This document shows, piece by piece, positions 25,266-39,100 of a stretch of DNA of 64,000 bases. This DNA is from Tubulanus polymorphus (Eukaryota; Nemertea; Palaeonemertea; Tubulaniformes; Tubulanidae), in contig NC_134025.1 in assembly GCF_964204645.1 (NCBI RefSeq), positions 27,682,001 through 27,746,000 of the forward strand, given 5' to 3'. The notes beneath the pieces are model-generated. The model ran no database searches and was not told where the DNA came from. It saw only the letters and a list, made by a program, of their open reading frames with translations. The position numbers and the translations under genes are program-made. Positions within the stretch are counted from its first letter, which is position 1; the number at the start of each line of letters is the position of its first letter.

Positions 25266-25738
25266 CTCGGAGTTATCCTACATATTGGCGTAAAGCGTAG
25301 AATGATTAATTTTTGGGTTGAAACGATTTCGTGCAAACGAGCTAAACTCAGGTCAATTCTCTATAAAATCTTTTAATTTGTATTTCAATTATGAGCCCTG
25401 GTTGTTATTTATTAAGAAGATTTTAGATGACTGCGGTCCTACGTCTTGTCATCGTTCGGAAGGTTGACCAAATTTCATCTGGTTTTGTATGCAGACTTTG
25501 AATTTGTCTGCCCAGGCTTTCTTCGCGTTTTGAATACTTAATTGGTGGTCCTCAGCAAAGTCCTGGAGATCGGTTAGTTCGTGGGTGGAAGCTTTTATAA
25601 TCGGATGGATTTGTGATATGCGAGATTTTGAAACTTAAGCAGACTCCAATGAAAATGAGTTTCAGTTTCTCTTTCAGTTTTGACTATTTTATATCAGCTT
25701 TTCGATAGAAATTTTAGAGTCCACAATCTTCAAATCCG

Positions 25739-25768
25739 CATCAAATCACCTCTCGAGGTGATTTGATG
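25739..25768. repeat. Perfect 13-bp hairpin with CTCG loop
   Basis: The stem CATCAAATCACCT (25739-25751) pairs with AGGTGATTTGATG (25756-25768) around the four-base loop CTCG. No gene is nearby and no function is suggested by context. Confidence 0.85.
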
Positions 25769-26469
25769 ATTTGATAAATCGCTTTGAATTTAATATTGTG
25801 TTCAAGATGGATTTGTTAATCTTAAGCTATTTAGAGTGATTTCATAGGTTTTATCACTTATGCATTTATGTTGAACTGTTTTTTAAACTAAATTCACGGA
25901 CACAAGTTCGTCCAAGTTTTTGGAACTTGAGAGGCACCAATACGTATCTGATTTGAATGTGCATGACGATTGGTTTTTAAGTGAGCGACTTTTGAATTGA
26001 TGTTGATGATGTGGGTTTGTTTCAATAATATTCATCAAGACTGGAAATAGTCTCAACTCATACAAGCAGATTCACCGTCTAGATTCACTGGCCGGAGTTC
26101 AACGACGTATTCGCAATGAAAATAAAATTTTTCATAGTTAAAATAAATTCAATTTCATACGTCTGAAAATCTGCAATACATGACAAATCTATTTAATCAC
26201 AGTTTTGCCAGGCCACATCTAGCCGATTCCCGCGACATGGTTCGCGCGCGTCTCACCGGCCGCCACACTCCCGGCGCTCGCGGGCCGACAGCAAGTACAA
26301 AGAAAATCAGTTTCTGTTGATACTTAGGAATCTATAAGTGGCGTATTCTCAAGGTCGTTGCGCGTGCACACGAAATTTTTCAAAATTATGTACAAGTAAG
26401 GAAGAATTGTGCCAGGAAGTGAGCATTAGAGTCTAAGAAAGAGTGATAGGTGTTGTTCCATCCATTTTT

Positions 26470-26945
26470 AAGGATTCAGGTATTTTGATAGAATGTCTGA
26501 CAGTAATTTTACGGTAATAAACACTTGTGAAACAATGAGACAACCTGAATTGAGAATGGCGAGGTTGATTCTATCTAATAAAGTATTATCTAGCCATATA
26601 GACATTCCCAAACGATATTGCAGGGAACCGTAACAACGACTGGTATTCAGACTACCTCCTATCTCCTTGACAAGATCCACATCATGTGAGGGGTGGGTTT
26701 TACCATGGACCTTATTAGTCAGTGTCTGATATGTACCATTGACTACAGGGTGACAGACCATAGACACAAGGCATGAACAACATTTTTTTGATACTTCTGT
26801 GGCTTAAAACCACCAGAAAAAACAAACCATCAATACGTACCTCACATATTCAGTTTTCTTGTTATTATGATGTTGATTCAAGGGAGCGTTGATCATAGTC
26901 AGTGCATGATGTGAAACAAATGCAAAATTAGCAAAAATGACTCTC
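26470..26945. repeat. Dispersed repeat, copy 1 (related to 46.2-46.8 kb)
   Basis: AACAACGACTGGTATTCAGA near 26633 matches the reverse strand of 46.27 kb. GATACTTCTGTGGCTTAAAACC near 26790 and ATTCAGTTTTCTTGTTATTA near 26848 match 46.55-46.66 kb in direct orientation, as does the tail AGCAAAAATGAC near 26930. A further shared piece is AAGCTTTTATAATCGGATGG near 25589. The mixed orientation suggests a composite or rearranged element. No coding potential is seen. Confidence 0.6.
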
Positions 26946-27111
26946 TTATGTCTAATCCAACTACAATGTACACATGTACATATCTACTGGTGTTTTCAGT
27001 ACAGACTAGGCCCCATCCTTTTATACACACAGTACCAGTATATCTCTTTAAACAAACAAGTGGCTTCATTCTTCATTAATAAAGATAATGATATACATTT
27101 CAGGTGTTAAA

Positions 27112-30100
27112 ATGCTAGAGTCCATTGTTAGTTGCAATAAGCTTCTTATGAAACAGAGTTCACTGTTTCGTTCGATGTCGAATCCTTGCTGGATGAGAAA
27201 AGTGAAAATTCATTCGTTTAATCAAACTGATAGCGATGATATCAAACGAATTCGAAATATCGGAATCATGGCGCATATTGATGGCGGTAAAACTACAACT
27301 ACAGAACGTATGCTTTATTACTCTGGATTGACACAACAATTAGGTAAAACCGCTACTAATAGTATAGTATAGTATGAATGGATCATCAAGACTTTAAGTC
27401 ATGAACATTGTAAATTTCTTTTTGAGGTTGCTGGTAATGTACTTACACTAACTTTATATGAAAACTAATTCTGAAGTTATACTATTTGGATTCTATTGTT
27501 TACATCTTTCTCTTAATTGCAGCGATTCCTCTTTAGGGAGACAGTTTGCCAATACCATACGATGTATCAAAATTCTTTTCTTTTGTCATCTTATATTCCT
27601 TTACACAATTATTCTCAGCTTGTAGTAATGGTCCAACGATGACTTAGTATTCACTCCTTTGCCTTAAACTTATATACCGATTCTTCTAGCTTTCCTCATA
27701 TATAAATAAGACTTCATAGATAAAGACTAGATTTCGATCAATTAGTCGGCATCCTCGATTTCTGAATCATAAAGTTTTATGATTTTGTTTTTTCAGGTGA
27801 TGTGGATGATGGAGACACTGTCACGGATTATATGGAACAGGAAAGAAATCGTGGAATTACGATTACCTCTGCCGCTGTTACTTTCCTCTGGAACAAGTAC
27901 AAAATTAATCTCATTGATACACCTGGTGAGTGAACTACTACTGTTTCATATGGCTGAAGATTGGGCCAAGAATTGCTTACCATTTGATAAACATAGAATT
28001 GTTTAGTGTAAATCTATATTTTGCGATGAAAATATGAAATCTGATTTGTCCACCTGATCAAGAAAATCTGGTACTCTTTACTCTTAAGTTATCCTAGAAT
28101 TACGTTTCATGTTGATGTAAAAATTAGGCGAAAAGCATTTCTTAGTCTCCCAATATCCATCTTCAGCGCCTCACGTTTTCTGTCTATTATCCTCAAACGC
28201 ATCAAAGTGATGGATAAAAAACTCATTCTTATTCTAATCAAATACTTTATTAACAACTCTACAACAATATGATTAAATGCATTATCATGCAAACTTTAAA
28301 GCACCATTTGATAATTTTAACATCGAAAATTGGATTCTTATTTAAGTGTTTCTGCTAAGAACCTTCTTAATTTCCTCGGCCACGTAAACGTTATCCAGCT
28401 TTCGTCGTTTTCCATCGTTCATCAATTTCTGACAAAGTTTCACGAGACGTTCTTCCAATTTTCGTTTTTGAGTGAACGGACTTGTATTGCTCGATCGACA
28501 TCGCTTGTTTGAGAACCACACTTTGACTTGATGCACCGAAATTCCCGCCGTTTTCGCTAGATATTGTTTTTCGATTTCGGTCGGATACGGATTTTCGATA
28601 TGTTCGTGATACCACCGAGACATCGTTTCAACCGCTTCTTCCGATAGCGGAGACGATCGCTTTTTCTTCTTCGCAACTTTCGATTTCTTGAGTTCGCCGA
28701 GTACCGTACTGGGTGCGCAGCTAGTGAAATCCGCGGGGATTTCAACACAATCTTGAAGCGCGGAATATTGCGAGAATATTTCACCGGGAGGCACTTGAAG
28801 CGAGACGGATTTTGAATCGACGATTGCTTCGTTGTAATCGCTGGTATCCAGAAAATCGAGATCAAACTTCGGGACATCGCACAATGCATTCAGTCGAGTA
28901 CTGGCGTAATCTGCGGTGAAGTCGAATTGTGGCTGTCGATCTATGAATTCATAACCGCATTGAGGTTGATCAAGATTTAAAGACGGTGTCCGATTATCTG
29001 ATGTCAGCTGAGTAGATGCTTCCAATAATTCATCGTTGAATTTGATGAGATCTTCAATACTTGTAGCAACTTCTGGTAGTTGATTACAGTCGATTATTTC
29101 TTCCCTCTGTGGTGATTGAAGCTGTAGGCTGGTTTCATCGCTGTAGTATGCAGAATCTGAAGCAGTGTAGTCGATGCAGTTGACGAATTCTTCCATCTCT
29201 TTGAAAAACATATCATATTCTGAAGACTGTTGATCGTACATTTTGTGGAACTTGCTGTTTTATTCAGTGTACTGAGAAAATACTGATGTCTTCAACATTT
29301 TTCCAGGTTTATTTATATGAAATATGAAATTTGGCAGAGATTCTCAAATGTCATTTGTCATAAAACACTTACCACAATTCAACTGCAGTGAGTTAAGTGA
29401 ATAATGTTTAGCTACTTAGTGTGAATTAAGTTCACTAATTAATCAACTTGGGTTGATTAGATTTTGCTAATTATCCAGAGGAATTGTAATAAAAGCTAAT
29501 TAGTTCAATCAATTTGTTCAATCCGTTTGTCGGCTAATTAGCTGTTCTGGCAATTTTTTTCTAATTTTATCAAAGGATGTACCTCCCTGTCTCATCTTGT
29601 GTCTGGATGGAATGCCTATTTTTGTACACTGAATTAAACATGACAAGGGCTGAACAACAGTTCCGGTATCTTTTTGTCCGAGACAAGATTGACTGAGATT
29701 GCTAGGCAAACACACGAAATGGTAAGAGCTTTTTGTCAACCAGCAGCGAGACATTCCTAGAATCATTAGAAACATCATTGGTTACACAGTGGAACCTCGG
29801 ATGAATCGTTGTATCCGAGTTGGTTATAATGAGGTTCCACTGTATCATTGTTTTAGTTGTCAATTCTACGTGCTAGTTCTGATTTCACTTATTTAATCAA
29901 ACCTACTAATTATCATGGATAATCAGAACCCTTAAATTACCTTTGGTTAATACCATTCACTAATTATCTTAATTTAATGATCACTCAATTACATACTTAA
30001 TTAGCCAAAACTGAATGAAATGTGATAAGTTCTGGTGAGTGAGAATGATATTAAACTCGATGTCCCAGTTTTAAGACATCGTTATGTTCAGAGGTGAACT

Positions 30101-33100
30101 TGCTTGACAAGTCATGTGTTTGAACGGAGGTGTATTTTTCAATGATGGAAAACTAAAGTAAAGTCTACGTGCTTCACCTTATGACTGTTTTGACACTGCA
30201 TCAATCACTGGTAGGGTCATAATCTGGTTATAAACTGCTAGTTACTGAATGTCGTGTTCAACATATTGTAGCAGCTACTCATCTGAGACATGGCAGAGGA
30301 AATCGCTGAGATCACATCTCATGTTTTCCCTGATCATGATTTTATAGATCAAGAGCCATTACACAAATTCCCAACTTTCTTGCCTTCTCTTAAATAACCA
30401 AGAATTATTCACCGTACTGAATATTCCGAATATTCAATTCTATTGAAATCCCCGCTGAGATTCTACAAGAATTCATCCACAGATAAACAATTTTTCTCTC
30501 AACTATCAGGAGAAGCTGTTGAAGCGATGTCTCTGCGGGTATCATGATCATGTTAATAAATTATACCCTTCAGATGATGAAAAACACTGTCTAGTCAGTA
30601 AAGCAGGAATTTTGTGCATCAAGTCAGCATCCTGCTTTAGTTAAAGATCTTTGCTGGGGATAAAGAATGATTAATTTCAGATTCTGTTTGGAAGTTCGAT
30701 TCACAAAATTCATATCAGGACAGGAGACAAAGTTAAGAATAGATTCTGATGGTGAATGAAAGGGAAATCATCTCCCTGTATTCAGAGATTCTGATGCTGA
30801 GTAAAGTCTTATTTCGTCTGCTGCTCCGTGATGATGCTTTTGTTGCCTCTAATTGGCAATATGTTAAATATGATATTTCCTACAACATGAGATGATTGAA
30901 AAATCATGTTTTATTTAATGTTTGAGATAGAACGACATTCACATCAAACATAATATGCATCTACTCAGTATTCCAGTAGTCGGGTTATGTCCCCATCAGG
31001 TTTACACATCAATGAGTTTTTAAACAGTTTATTTTTCTCCTGACAAAATGTTGTCTCTTCATGACTAATATGATTCTATTCATTTCTCAAACTCGGCTAA
31101 AATAAGAACAGACAACATTTATTTTAATTATGCGGTTCCTTCATTTTTAAGTTATCAGGGTTTTTTTCCAAATTCACCAGTTTTCCACACGTGGAAAATT
31201 CTCTAATCTCATCGATGAATATTGAATTACATGTACGTATCACAGATACCACTATTATCAACACCTTCCACTGAACCGCTTTTAATTGAACCGTAATTAT
31301 TATCTACGAGATTCATGTTCGATTGATGGTGCTGTTTGTTGCTGCTATTTCTCTTCGTACTCATATCGGTCAAAGAAGGGTTTGTCGATTTACTGTCCTC
31401 GCGGCAAGTAAACAGTGAGATCAACTCTCCTCGAAATCTCGGGCCACTTATCGAGTAGATATAAAAGTTTGCCGCGTTGTTCGTATACATTAATAGATTC
31501 AGAATGGCCCAAATCAACCAATCGATAGCGTTTTGATGATCTGTATTGGGTTTAAATATGTCTAGATTGTAAACCGTCAGCGGTAGGTTACAGATCAGAA
31601 ATACGAAATTCACGCTGATCAACATCGCGGTCATCGAATTCAAGCGAGATTTCGTAGTCACACCCGACGATGATTTCGTAACTTTCTTCGCGCTCTCGTG
31701 CACTTTCCAGATGATGACGGCATTGCATAGCATCAGCACGACGAACGGAATCAACGCGTTTATACACAAGTCGATCTTCGGCCAGACGTGATCCCACCAG
31801 AAGGATTTTTGCGGCATGCACCGACGGTCGTGCCATTCGACTGTCCACAACATATGCAAATTCAACGTTAATGAGAAGATGAGAAGCGCGAGCATCGTGA
31901 TGAACAATGATTTCATTGTAAGCATTGTTTTTGCCTTTAATGGAACGACTACAACTATCAAACGATGAATCGTCACCGTCACTAATATCCAAACAGAAAT
32001 CGTCACAAATACATACAATAAGTATGTGTGTACAAGACACGTAGTTAATGAGTAAGAGCGTATGTCGTATTTCCAAGTCGCCAAAATCCAATAACGTAAC
32101 AGTCCCGTGTATAGTACGAGCGTGTCGAATATCGCGAGCAATCTCATCAGTATCGAAGTCGGTTTCGAGCTGACCGGTCTCGCGCTGAACACGATGATAG
32201 CGAGGATGTTTCCGATTGTTCCCAGTATTATGATAATCGCCGACCCGTAGATGAGAAGGGAATCGGCGATCTCGGTTTCCACGTACGACACCGACGACGA
32301 TGTTGTCTGATTTCCGCTGATGTTCGCCATGTTTTCTGTTACTGTTGTTGCATCGTGAATGCTGCAATTTTCTGTAAATAGAATTGATATAGAATTAATT
32401 AATCAGAATAAACACTCTTATCCACAAGAACCCTAGATAACATTCTATTGTAAGTCTTTTTTGTATATTGGTATAGAATTCTTACTGGTGTCATCGAATG
32501 AACTTACAAATGATCTCAGGATTAAGGGTTAGGTTCAGGATCAGCAGCCCTATTATGATTCTGTCGACCGCTGTTTATTGCAGCTTTACCTTTGCTCATT
32601 GTTTGGTGTTTAGATATTGAATATTATCATCCAAAAGCAGATGTTTGAATATTCATCATGAAACATGTATCACTTGAAATGTTTGTAGTATCTATACTGA
32701 TTGTGGTTGGAAAACTTTTGAATCATTCATCAACTTTAATGATGATGATGGTGAGAAGTTCAATCCCATCAGTTTCACGAGATCGGGGTTAATCATCATT
32801 TTAAAAAGTCTGCTACAATGAATCCCGGCATAAATCATGATATCCACTTATTCAGTGATTGCATGATTCCGTAATGGAAAAGTATGTTCTTCGTTAATGT
32901 TAAAAGATGACAGATATTTCGGTGCGTGACAAGATCATTATGTGAAATACACATGGAATGATTTCATCAGGATCAATAATTAATCAGAATCAAACCTCAC
33001 ACTATCATTGACTATCGGTCAATCGTCTTACTTTTAAGATTTGAAAAATTCGTGCTCATTTTTAAACTGTTCAACTGAAAGAACTTCGATGAAAAATGTT

Positions 33101-36100
33101 GCCTTGTAACATAAAGTAATATTTACCTCGATAAACAGTTCAATTCTCTGCAGTAAATCAAGTGTAGTTATCCTGGAAGATGGGAAGTTTGTTTGCGAAT
33201 GAACTTTATACACAATAGCAGTTACTATTAAAAGGGGGCTGGGTTCGAGGGTATAGTAGAGAGTTATAAACAGACTCAGCTGTTGGAAGAATAGTTTCTC
33301 CATATCTAATCACTGAATGAAAAGCATTTATATTGTACTACATAGGATAGTAACAGATTTATTGGATGTTTATGAATATTCCCTAATAAATAGAGAAGAG
33401 ATATCGAAAATAATAAATATGATGAATCATGAACGCCACTTAGGTGAACATTCATTGTCTATATATATATATATATATATATATCGTTGAGTATTATGTA
33501 TAATTGCAATTGATAATCATGGTGCAGACATTGATGATGATGATGCCATCAAGTTCGTACATGTGTACCCATTAATTTTGCTGTCCACTTTCCTAATAAG
33601 TGTTCCTTTGTTAATCTGTTGGTCCATAGAATTGGCCTCATCATTACCTATACCAAACATGAATTTAGTTGTTATTGTAGCTGGTTGTTTTTGTCTTCTT
33701 TTTGCTATTCCATTATCTAAGCATTACCTGTTAATATTGACCAAACTGATTTCTATCAAAAACAAACAACTTCTTGTCAACTTCTCAGTCAGTGCAAATT
33801 TGTTTTGTCATAATGTGAGAGCCCTAGATTATTGTTAACCCTTTCCTTTCGATCCAGACGTTTTAGTCTATATTAGTTACCATTTTACTCGAAATGTATG
33901 AAAAATACTTCCGCGTTCTTTACCTGTTATGACACGAGAGTTGTGTTGTGATGTCTTGTTTGCTAACCTATGAGCTATTATGTCTTAAATAGTTCATGGT
34001 AATTAATTACTATTCACTGAACCATTTAAAAGTACTCAATTATCTGATGTTATGCTACATTTGATAGGATTTAGTTAGTGTTTTGCATGTAAGTGTAGTG
34101 TTAATCTTACATAAAATCTATGATATATTCAAATATGTAGGATATTTGTTTAGCAAATCCGTATTCATAACATCATGAACAGTTAAACAGACATCTATTT
34201 GTTGAGCGTTTTTATTTGCCTTATTTTGAATCAACTTGAGTTTTTTCCGCAGTATACATGACGTATTTGGCTTCTATTTGCTTTGTCATGTCATTTATGC
34301 AGATTTCAATTAAGTTCTAAATGAACTGAACATTAAGCGACACCTCGCAGACAATATCAGAATGTTTTTGAACTATTAGACTTTCAACAAAAGCCCGGAA
34401 CATAAATAATGATTATCATTATCCATAACTTCGTAGATGATTTCCTTTTATCATTTTCTGTGGCCATTTCTAAACCGTAAAAACATTATTACCCGCTTGG
34501 CTAGGCGATGATTTAGTTTTCCCGATGTGCAAAATCAATTATGTTAAATGATGCAGAAATAGTGCGTTCGCTAATGGTTTGTATTCATTTAGAATTTTTC
34601 TCACATGAGACCAAGACTGATACTGAACTGAGCATGCTATTTAAAACAAATACATATCCTGGGGTCAGTTGCACAGTTGTGACTTAAGTCCAAAAGTGGT
34701 CTTAAATCATAAGACTGGTCTTAGGTTGTTCCACTGGCTATAGAACTAAGTTGGTCTTAGACTGGTCTTAAGTCTAAGCCATGACTATGCATCCGACTCG
34801 TGCATTTTTTTGTCATTAATATCTAAAATGAAATTGAAATTGTAGAATTGGAGTAGCATTTCAATATTTTTGGGTAGATGTAATATCTTTCTGAAAACAG
34901 TTTTTTATCTCATGTATAAACAGAAATTCTGTTTAAAATGTAGTGAAGGACTCGAACAACCAAATTATTAGATTAAACATCAATCAAATGCCTGCATTGT
35001 TATGCGTTTGACAGTAATATCTCGGTGAATGAACCCTGTGGATCCCTGGAGAGAATGCTGCTATGATACTGTCACTAGTGTCAGTAGTGCATTTACACCA
35101 GAATGGTCAAGTTGTGATCAGAATGAATGTGGCATTTTCATCCACATAAAATGTGCATCATCCGCATTAAATGGCAATATTTCCTCGTTCATTTGACATT
35201 TTCCTGTATGGTAACTTTTTGTTGTTCCATATGCGAGTATCGTAGCAAATCAACGAAGTATCCGAATGATGCTTCCAAGGTTCTTGGCTGAGGAATGAAG
35301 TACCCTTTCATTTAATGAAACCTACGTATGATCGTAATTGTTTCATGGTTTTGTGTTTCCTTACATTTGCATCAACTAGCAGGATTTGCTCTGAAATTAC
35401 CACTCGTCTGAAATATGCTCGGTTAATCCTATTTTGCAGGTCATGTCGATTTTACAGTAGAAGTTGAGCGAGCGTTGCGAGTTCTTGATGGCGCTGTAAC
35501 TATCTTAGACGCATCTGCTGGTAAGACAAGAGAAATTCGTATGAAATGAATAAGTAATCTTATTTGTTTGCCGGTATTTATTTCTGCATCAATTTCGATC
35601 GTCAGTACGGATCGCGTTCTAATGCCTAAGTAATGAATGTGTGTCTACGATCGGCAAACTGATCGAAGAAGAAAGGAAGATTTTCGTATGCTAACAGCAA
35701 AATATCCCGATATCAATGATCATCATCCAATTGTAGCATATTCTCCTCGACATCATACATCACTACTAATCATTCTTTAGCCCGCAATGTCGCGATATCG
35801 CATGCGGCTCTGAAGGTAAACAGGCATATATAATGCGGATAAATAGTCCCGCCGCACAATCCGTTTACAGGGTGACTAAAACTGTTATGTCATCGGACGG
35901 TGAATATCAGACTGCATTCGCACTAACCCAGCATCTTATTTCAATGAAACGGTTCCCTGTTATTATTTTAGAAATATAGATAGATAGATAGTTTATTCTT
36001 AATCAAAGTGTGTACTACACTTGTATGACAGATAATCAAAATTACAAATCTTAACAAAATAATTTAGTCAAAATTACATCTTGAAAAAACAGAAATATTT

Positions 36101-39100
36101 AGTTGATGGGGTAGCTATATTTACTCGGTTTCCGATATGATCATCCGATAGGGCATGGAATTCACGAGATTTCTGATGTCCTTTTAGTGAAAGTTCATTC
36201 ATTTGTCTTCAAATTATACGAATGCTTACTATTGTCTTTATAGGGATTTTAAGGTAGAAAGAATATATACACGGATTTATTTGAAGTCCCGAAAGCACCT
36301 AGAATTATTACATATAGGTACCTTCCTTTTAAAGGAAAATTGTGAAACTCACGAAGGTGTATATTTTGACATGATCTTGCCCTGATCTTTCTTATTAGAT
36401 ACTGGCGTATCAATCGGCTAACCAATGATATACCGCCTACTGACTTGCAGATGAAGGACTATCAAATTAGGGAAGCAAAATTAGACCGTTCCGATCGGGC
36501 ATGACCGTCCATATTGATTCATAGAATCCCGAGCAAACACAATGTAGATATCGCAAATTAATGTTTCCAAACATTGATTCACGTGATGAAATGTAGAACA
36601 GGTTTTACATAAGATACAAAATAAATTATATTCTGACATTCTCATAGAGGAAGCGAGGATACGAGTGATATTTGAAAGTGTCCTGGTTGCGAAGTGTTTG
36701 AGATCCACTTGTACTAAGCAGCAAACATGATTAAGAATTCATTAGATTTTATTGTAGTTTTGTTTCAGTGCTATTCGCATGTCATTCAGTAATTCATACG
36801 TTGTCGTAATTAGTTCAAAAAACATCTTAGACTAATGGATTGTTTGGTAAAAAAGTCATGATTTAATGATTGGCATCTAGTGATTAATTAGAAAACATAA
36901 TTGATAACTCAGATAATGATATGTTAGAATCATGTCACAGGTTTTTCCATGGAATAAAATCTGTAACTAAGAATATTACTTGACCTCTTCTACGTGGACG
37001 TATGAAACACTCGACGTGTTCATAAACGTCCTATTATTAGATTGTTTCCTATTTTTGGATGTACGTACGAGTACTGAAATATTGATAGACCTCTCGTGGC
37101 TTATGAACCCTCGTCAGAGCTGTGTTTGATTCGGACATCGAAATGCTCCATATTTTGTGTAATTTATGTATTTCTTATGCCTTGTAGGTGTTGAAGCTCA
37201 AACGCTAACCGTATGGAGGCAAGCCGATCGATACAATATTCCTCGTATCGTGTATCTCAATAAGATGGACAAATTTCGAGCAAATTTCAACTTATGTTTA
37301 GACAGTATCGAGGATAAACTGAAAGTCGAAACGTTACCGCTACAGATTCCTATCGGCGTCGAGAAGTCGTTTGTCGGTTTGGTCGATCTCGTAACGATGC
37401 AGAAATTCCAATGGAAACGAGATTCCGTTAAAGACGACGGTTCCGTTTACTTAAAAAAAGAACTATCGCAAAGCGACGGCGATATCTGGGAGGAAGCGCA
37501 CGAAGCGCGTAACGCTCTAATCGAGAAACTCGCCGATTTAGATGAAAACATCGCCGACCTGGTTTTAAAAGACGTGAAATACGAAGACATCGCGAAGTTA
37601 GATATATACCAAGCGTTACGTCGTGTAACAGCGTCTCGAAGCGCTGTTCCCGTTCTTTGCGGTAGTTCGCTAAAAAACATAGGAGTTCAACCGCTACTGA
37701 ATGCTATCACGTGGTTCCTGCCAAACCCCAACGAAGTCAAACACAACTTTCTGAAGTATTATCGAGACAATTTTTGCGCGATGGCGTTCAAGATTATACA
37801 CGATAAACAAAGAGGACCGTTGACTTTTCTGCGTGTCTATTCCGGTCGTATTAAATCTGGTGCTAATATCTATAATATCAATCGAGACTGTTCGGAGAAG
37901 ACTACGCGATTGTGTCAAGCTCAAGCCGATGACTTCAAAGATATCAGTCAAGCATCCGCTGGAAACATAATTGTAGTGACTGGTTTAAAACAGGTCGGTA
38001 TAAGAAATCAGTCGTGTCACGCTCGGTGATAGATGGTGTTGTAGTTTTAAATTCCGCTTTCAAAATCGAATTTTAGCGAATCAATTACAGAAATCGATTT
38101 GAAATGCTCTTTCTTATCATTCTGAAGTGACTGTTTTCCGCGAACTTCAGGGATTGACATTTGATGTTCATCTTTACAGACTTTTGTCTTAAGAGATAGC
38201 ATCCCGAGAATAGCCATTAAATGCTTCCTGTTTTGGATTACATTTGAATTTTTATGATATAAATGGTAACTTTCCATTTGCCATTTATGGTAACGCATAA
38301 TCAGTTATTGTCTGATCTTGTCTTCCTGCTCTATTTTGATGTAAATTTTCACAGAAATCCCGTAATCTGAGCGAAGATGATTTTAATCACTAAATCGCAG
38401 TTTTAGTAACTGTACTTCAGTGACATCGTCTCAGTACTGTATTGTATGGTTCTAAGAAAAGGAATATTTCAGTGGTACAAACAACATAACGCAAAGGTCA
38501 CAGCTTTCTATTACTTGTTGATCTTACTTTCATTCAATATTTGACACAAATTTGCAAATATAATATACACAATGTAGTTATTACATATATAACATATTCA
38601 AATATCATCAATATCATTGTTTAACATGGACTCAAACATTGTTTTTTGGAGTTTATGACCAATTACGTTATTTGGAAGCTTTTATATTGTGTATTTGTCT
38701 GTTAGACATTAGTGTGCACTAGATTTAGTTATTTTTATTGAACTAGATGAAATGAGTTATCGTGTTTATTAGTATAACATATCTATTGGATTTCAGAAAA
38801 TATCTGATAAGCGAGTTTTAATGTTCATGTATTCCGGAATTTTAGTTTCGGTGACTCATATCTACTAAACGGATCTTATTCCCTCGCTGTTTTGTTGAAA
38901 AACAACTCTTTTACCAAATATGACAGTTTTTGACTATCATCGCAGTCGCAGAAAGTCTGTATGTCTTTCGATGGATTTGGTTGAACCGCGCTGCGGGACA
39001 GATTGAATCTCTGAGGAGAATCAATAATGATTTGTGATCATGCGGAATCTATATGACATCTTTTATGCAGTCTGTTCAACGGGGATCAATTTCGGGGGGT

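Larger units (their letters stand above)
23194..27111. other. Repeat-rich intergenic region
   Basis: No intact gene seen. It holds the broken GFM2 exon-2 copy (23321-23443), inverted-repeat elements at 24349-24485 and 24515-24730, a 36-bp palindrome (25230-25265), a 13-bp hairpin (25739-25768), a CpG-dense block (about 26218-26290) and segments shared with 46.2-46.8 kb. The last 25 bp carry an acceptor-like TTTCAG at 27097-27102 just before the GFM2 start, so a 5' UTR exon of GFM2 probably lies upstream. Confidence 0.6.

Noticed and set aside
31588-32367. 259-aa open frame overlapping the GPCR on the same strand
   Set aside because: It is a shadow frame of the receptor: composition is Arg/Asp/His-heavy and no domain is present.
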